A stretch of 7,862 nt of DNA from Bacteroidales bacterium. GTDB taxonomy: Bacteria > Bacteroidota > Bacteroidia > Bacteroidales > UBA932. A model generated the notes under the pieces. The model saw only the letters and a program-made list of their open reading frames with translations, was not told the origin of the DNA and searched no databases. Location: assembly GCA_024681565.1 (NCBI GenBank), contig JAILAO010000102.1, positions 1-7,862 of the forward strand, read 5' to 3'. A program made the position numbers and the translations under genes. This document shows positions 5,781 to 7,862 of the stretch, piece by piece; within the stretch, counting starts at the first letter, position 1, and every line of letters begins with the position of its first letter.

Positions 5781-7007
5781 TTAATCTTTGCGCAGACGGC
5801 CCAGGGCGTGTTCCAGACTCTCGGTCGGCTCGATAATATTGTAGTCTTTCCAGAAGTCGGGATCGGCATAGACCTGGGTCTTGTCGGCCAGCGATTCGCT
5901 GCTGCGGAAACTCTCAGCGCGGTCGATCGGCACGGCATCCGCACCGTTGAAGCGGTTCGTCACCACCATCTCGGCGATGGCGGTGAACTCCGTGTTCCAG
6001 AGACGCCGGCGGGCGTCGCAGTTGAAACGGAAGACCGTGCGGACATAGCTCAGGCGGCTCTTGCCGTCTTCGCGTTTATAGTTGAGCAGCAGAGACATTT
6101 CCTTGGGTTTGAAACGGATGTCCGCCGGTTTCTTGACCAGCATCACGCGGGTGGCCTTGACGGGGTCGGACATGTCCAGGGACATCTCGATCCGGGTGAA
6201 CGACATCGTCTCCTGGTCGATATAGACCACGCCGTGCTGCTGGGCATAATCGGAATCCAGGACCGGCGTCAGTTTGATGACGAGTTGACGGCGGTCGTCG
6301 AGCATCACCGGGTCCATCATCTCCAGGGTATAGTCCTCCAGGTCCGCATCGTTCAGGATCACGGAACGTCTCTTGACCAGATCCAGCTCGACGGCCTGCG
6401 TCGGTCCGCCCACCACCTTCACGGCCAGGGTATCGGAGCGGCGGGGGCTCGTCAGCAGACGGCTCTTCTCGACAGCCGTCCGGTCCCGGCCGAACATGTT
6501 GGAGAACGAGGACTTGTACATCTTGGTGACGGCTTCGGAGACATAGATGAAACGATTGCGCTTCTGGGCCGTCTCCCGGTAAAAGCACTCGAAGAGTTCC
6601 GGTTCGGAGGGACAGTTTTCCGAGATTTTGTAGATGGCTTCCCGCAGGATGGTCAGGGGGTCTCCGTTGATGATCTGGGCGGGGTCCAGGGTGAATTCGC
6701 CCCGGTTAAGCGTCACCCGCATCATCTGTTCACGGTCCGCAGGGACGGTAAGGGACTTGTAGCCCAACAGGGAGAAGGAGACGAAGAGCGGCGGGACGTC
6801 GGACTTGATCACGAAGGAACCGTCATTGTTGGTGACGGTTGCGAAATTGGAACCCGGCAAAGTCACGGAAACATAGGCCAGGGGTTTGCCGCCGCTGGCA
6901 TCGCGGACGGTGCCGCGGACAGCGTAGCGCAACGTATCAGTCTGCCCATACGCCCACACGGAGACGAACAGGCACATCAATGACAGAAGTCTGATATGAA
7001 TTTTCAC
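5781..7007 (-). CDS. secreted protein with N-terminal carboxypeptidase-like regulatory domain
   Basis: The protein has 408 residues. The N-terminus MKIHIRLLSLMCLFVSVWAYGQ is a typical signal peptide for signal peptidase I; there is no convincing lipobox. Residues about 27-105 form a carboxypeptidase-D regulatory-like beta-sandwich: VRGTVRDASGGKPLAYVSV, then NNDGSFVIK and FSLLGYKS. This is the domain also found at the start of many SusC-like and other Bacteroidetes envelope proteins. The rest, including CFYRETAQKRNRFIYVSEAV and a beta-rich C-terminus, resembles other Bacteroidetes proteins of unknown function, probably periplasmic or outer-membrane associated. There is no plug or TonB-dependent barrel. 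The start is GTG (7007-7005); an in-frame TAA lies just upstream, and the next ATG (residue 11) would destroy the signal peptide. No clear functional tie to the ior operon downstream is visible. Confidence 0.87.
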   Translation of the reverse strand: MKIHIRLLSLMCLFVSVWAYGQTDTLRYAVRGTVRDASGGKPLAYVSVTLPGSNFATVTNNDGSFVIKSDVPPLFVSFSLLGYKSLTVPADREQMMRVTLNRGEFTLDPAQIINGDPLTILREAIYKISENCPSEPELFECFYRETAQKRNRFIYVSEAVTKMYKSSFSNMFGRDRTAVEKSRLLTSPRRSDTLAVKVVGGPTQAVELDLVKRRSVILNDADLEDYTLEMMDPVMLDDRRQLVIKLTPVLDSDYAQQHGVVYIDQETMSFTRIEMSLDMSDPVKATRVMLVKKPADIRFKPKEMSLLLNYKREDGKSRLSYVRTVFRFNCDARRRLWNTEFTAIAEMVVTNRFNGADAVPIDRAESFRSSESLADKTQVYADPDFWKDYNIIEPTESLEHALGRLRKD

Positions 7008-7037
7008 GGTAAATTGGTTTTATATCCGCAAGATAAT

Positions 7038-7071
7038 CAAAAATATCAAAAAGCTTATCTTTGCAGGACAA
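7038..7071 (-). promoter_or_regulatory. probable promoter of the carboxypeptidase-like-domain gene
   Basis: On the minus strand TATTTTTG (7045-7038) matches the -7 consensus TAnnTTTG. A TTG at 7071-7069 lies 23 bases upstream of it, a little longer than the usual 19-21. The predicted transcript would start near 7033, about 26 bases before the GTG start. The -33 candidate overlaps the predicted start of the divergent glycerate kinase transcript. Confidence 0.5.
7056..7063 (+). promoter_or_regulatory. Bacteroidetes -7 box (TATCTTTG) for glycerate kinase
   Basis: TATCTTTG matches TAnnTTTG and lies 19 bases before the ATG at 7083, giving a predicted leader of about 15 bases. No TTG occurs at the ideal distance upstream, where the sequence is A-rich. 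Position and exact -7 match make it likely, though the missing -33 box lowers confidence. Confidence 0.6.
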
Positions 7072-7082
7072 AAGATCGAACA

Positions 7083-7862
7083 ATGCCGTCTTCTCCCTAC
7101 AGAATCCTCGTCGCGCCGGACTCCTTCAAGGGGTCGCTGAGCGCCCGGGAAGCGGCGGACGCCATCTGCGAAGGCATCCGCCGCTTCATCCCCGCCGGCA
7201 ATGCCGTACCCGTTTGCATCTCGGACGGCGGAGAAGGATTCACGGAAGCCATCCTGGCCGCCCGCGGCGGTCAACGGAGGGTCGTGCGGGTCTCCGATCC
7301 GCTGGGACGACCGGTCGAGGCCGCCTACGGACTCTGCGCGGATACCGCCGTGATCGAAATGGCCGCCGCCAGCGGACTTCCCCTGTTGAAAGAAAGCGAG
7401 CGCAATCCCCTGCTGACCTCTACTTTCGGCACCGGCGAGATGATCCGGGACGCGCTGGAGCGCGGATGCCGGGAACTGCTCATCGGCCTGGGCGGCAGCG
7501 CCACCCACGACGCCGGCACCGGCATGCTTTCCGCACTTGGATTCCATTTCCGGGACGCTTCCGGCCGGGAACTGCCCGGATGCGGAGCCTCGCTGGCCCG
7601 GATTGCGGAAATCGACCGGCGCGACGTCCTCCCCGCACTCGCGCAGTCCCGTTTCACCGTCGCCTGCGACGTGCAGACTGTCTTTTGCGGCCCGGAAGGC
7701 GCCGCTGCGGTATTTGCCCGGCAGAAAGGGGCGACGCCCGGGATGATCCGGGAACTGGAACGCGGCAGCAGCCGCTTCGCCGGCCTGGTCCGGGAGCAGA
7801 CGGGCTGCGACCTTCGGACGGAACCGGGTTCCGGTGCCGCCGGCGGACTCGGAGGAGCGTTC
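7083..7862 (+). CDS. glycerate kinase (GlxK/GarK family), cut by the window end
   Basis: The first 260 residues are present; family members are usually about 370-380 residues. The enzyme phosphorylates glycerate with ATP, typically to 2-phosphoglycerate in this family, feeding glycolysis in the cytosol. Signatures in order: RILVAPDSFKGSLSA (7-21), SDGGEGFTEA (47-56), IGLGGSATHDAGTGML (134-149), ACDVQTVFCGPEGAA (194-208), ARQKGAT (212-218) and PGSGAAGGLGG (248-258). The fit to the family is clear. One local oddity is QTV where many members have a D/T/R-N-P triplet after CDV. The ATG at 7083 is the sensible start because the APDSFKG motif follows at the normal distance. It diverges from the secreted-protein gene with 75 bases between them. 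Frame and motifs are intact to the window edge, so the gene continues outside. Confidence 0.93.
   Translation, partial: MPSSPYRILVAPDSFKGSLSAREAADAICEGIRRFIPAGNAVPVCISDGGEGFTEAILAARGGQRRVVRVSDPLGRPVEAAYGLCADTAVIEMAAASGLPLLKESERNPLLTSTFGTGEMIRDALERGCRELLIGLGGSATHDAGTGMLSALGFHFRDASGRELPGCGASLARIAEIDRRDVLPALAQSRFTVACDVQTVFCGPEGAAAVFARQKGATPGMIRELERGSSRFAGLVREQTGCDLRTEPGSGAAGGLGGAF

Noticed and set aside
5808..6983. 391-codon plus-strand open frame antisense to the secreted-protein gene
   Set aside because: It is a mirror of a GC-rich gene in the opposite frame. Its translation is rich in H, D, G, R and Q with no domain or signal, while the minus-strand protein has a signal peptide and a recognisable domain.
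1..7862. CRISPR arrays, tRNA or rRNA genes, insertion sequences or prophage genes
   Set aside because: I found no repeat-spacer pattern, cloverleaf-like segment, transposase motif or long direct repeats, and nearly all bases are explained by ordinary coding genes.

Overview
The window looks like chromosomal DNA from a GC-rich member of the Bacteroidetes (order Bacteroidales; an Alistipes/Rikenellaceae-like gut anaerobe is my guess, not shown directly). The evidence is threefold. Bacteroidetes-type promoters (-7 box TAnnTTTG, in one case with a TTG -33 box at the ideal spacing) stand before several genes. Gene starts lack clear Shine-Dalgarno sequences. The gene families are typical of the group: a ProX-type deacylase with the Bacteroides layout, a secreted protein with a carboxypeptidase-like regulatory domain, and an iorA-iorB-paaK-ACT cluster. 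No mobile element, CRISPR array, tRNA or rRNA is visible. The window is densely coding and its longest gap is 75 bases.

Layout. (1) Positions 1-1069, plus strand: the 3' end of a Y-family DNA polymerase gene, overlapped by 4 bases by a small YolD-like gene. After a new promoter-like box comes a ProX/YbaK-type aminoacyl-tRNA deacylase, followed 9 bases later by a 62-residue cysteine-containing protein of unknown function. (2) Positions 1093-5714, minus strand: a five-gene operon read right to left. It holds iorA, iorB (4-base overlap), paaK, a tandem ACT-domain protein and a 219-residue uncharacterised protein with a nuclease-like EVT motif. A strong consensus promoter lies at 5738-5768. (3) Positions 5781-7007, minus strand: a secreted protein with an N-terminal carboxypeptidase-like regulatory domain, starting at GTG. 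(4) From 7083 to the window end, plus strand: a glycerate kinase cut off by the window edge. It diverges from gene 3, and back-to-back promoter boxes lie in the 75-base gap.

How the genes work together. IorAB converts aryl-pyruvates (indolepyruvate, phenylpyruvate, hydroxyphenylpyruvate) and CoA to aryl-acetyl-CoA, CO2 and reduced ferredoxin, or runs in reverse. PaaK interconverts aryl-acetates and their CoA thioesters. The cluster therefore links aromatic amino acids with phenylacetate- or indoleacetate-type acids. It could serve fermentative breakdown, or reductive synthesis of aromatic amino acids from scavenged aryl-acetates. The tandem ACT protein is a plausible amino-acid sensor for the operon. 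The role of the fifth gene is unknown.

I did not find a clearly new biological system. The points most worth a second look are the unknown fifth operon gene, the IorA chain lacking the C-terminal ferredoxin domain, the near-leaderless promoter of the deacylase gene, and the small cysteine protein beside it.
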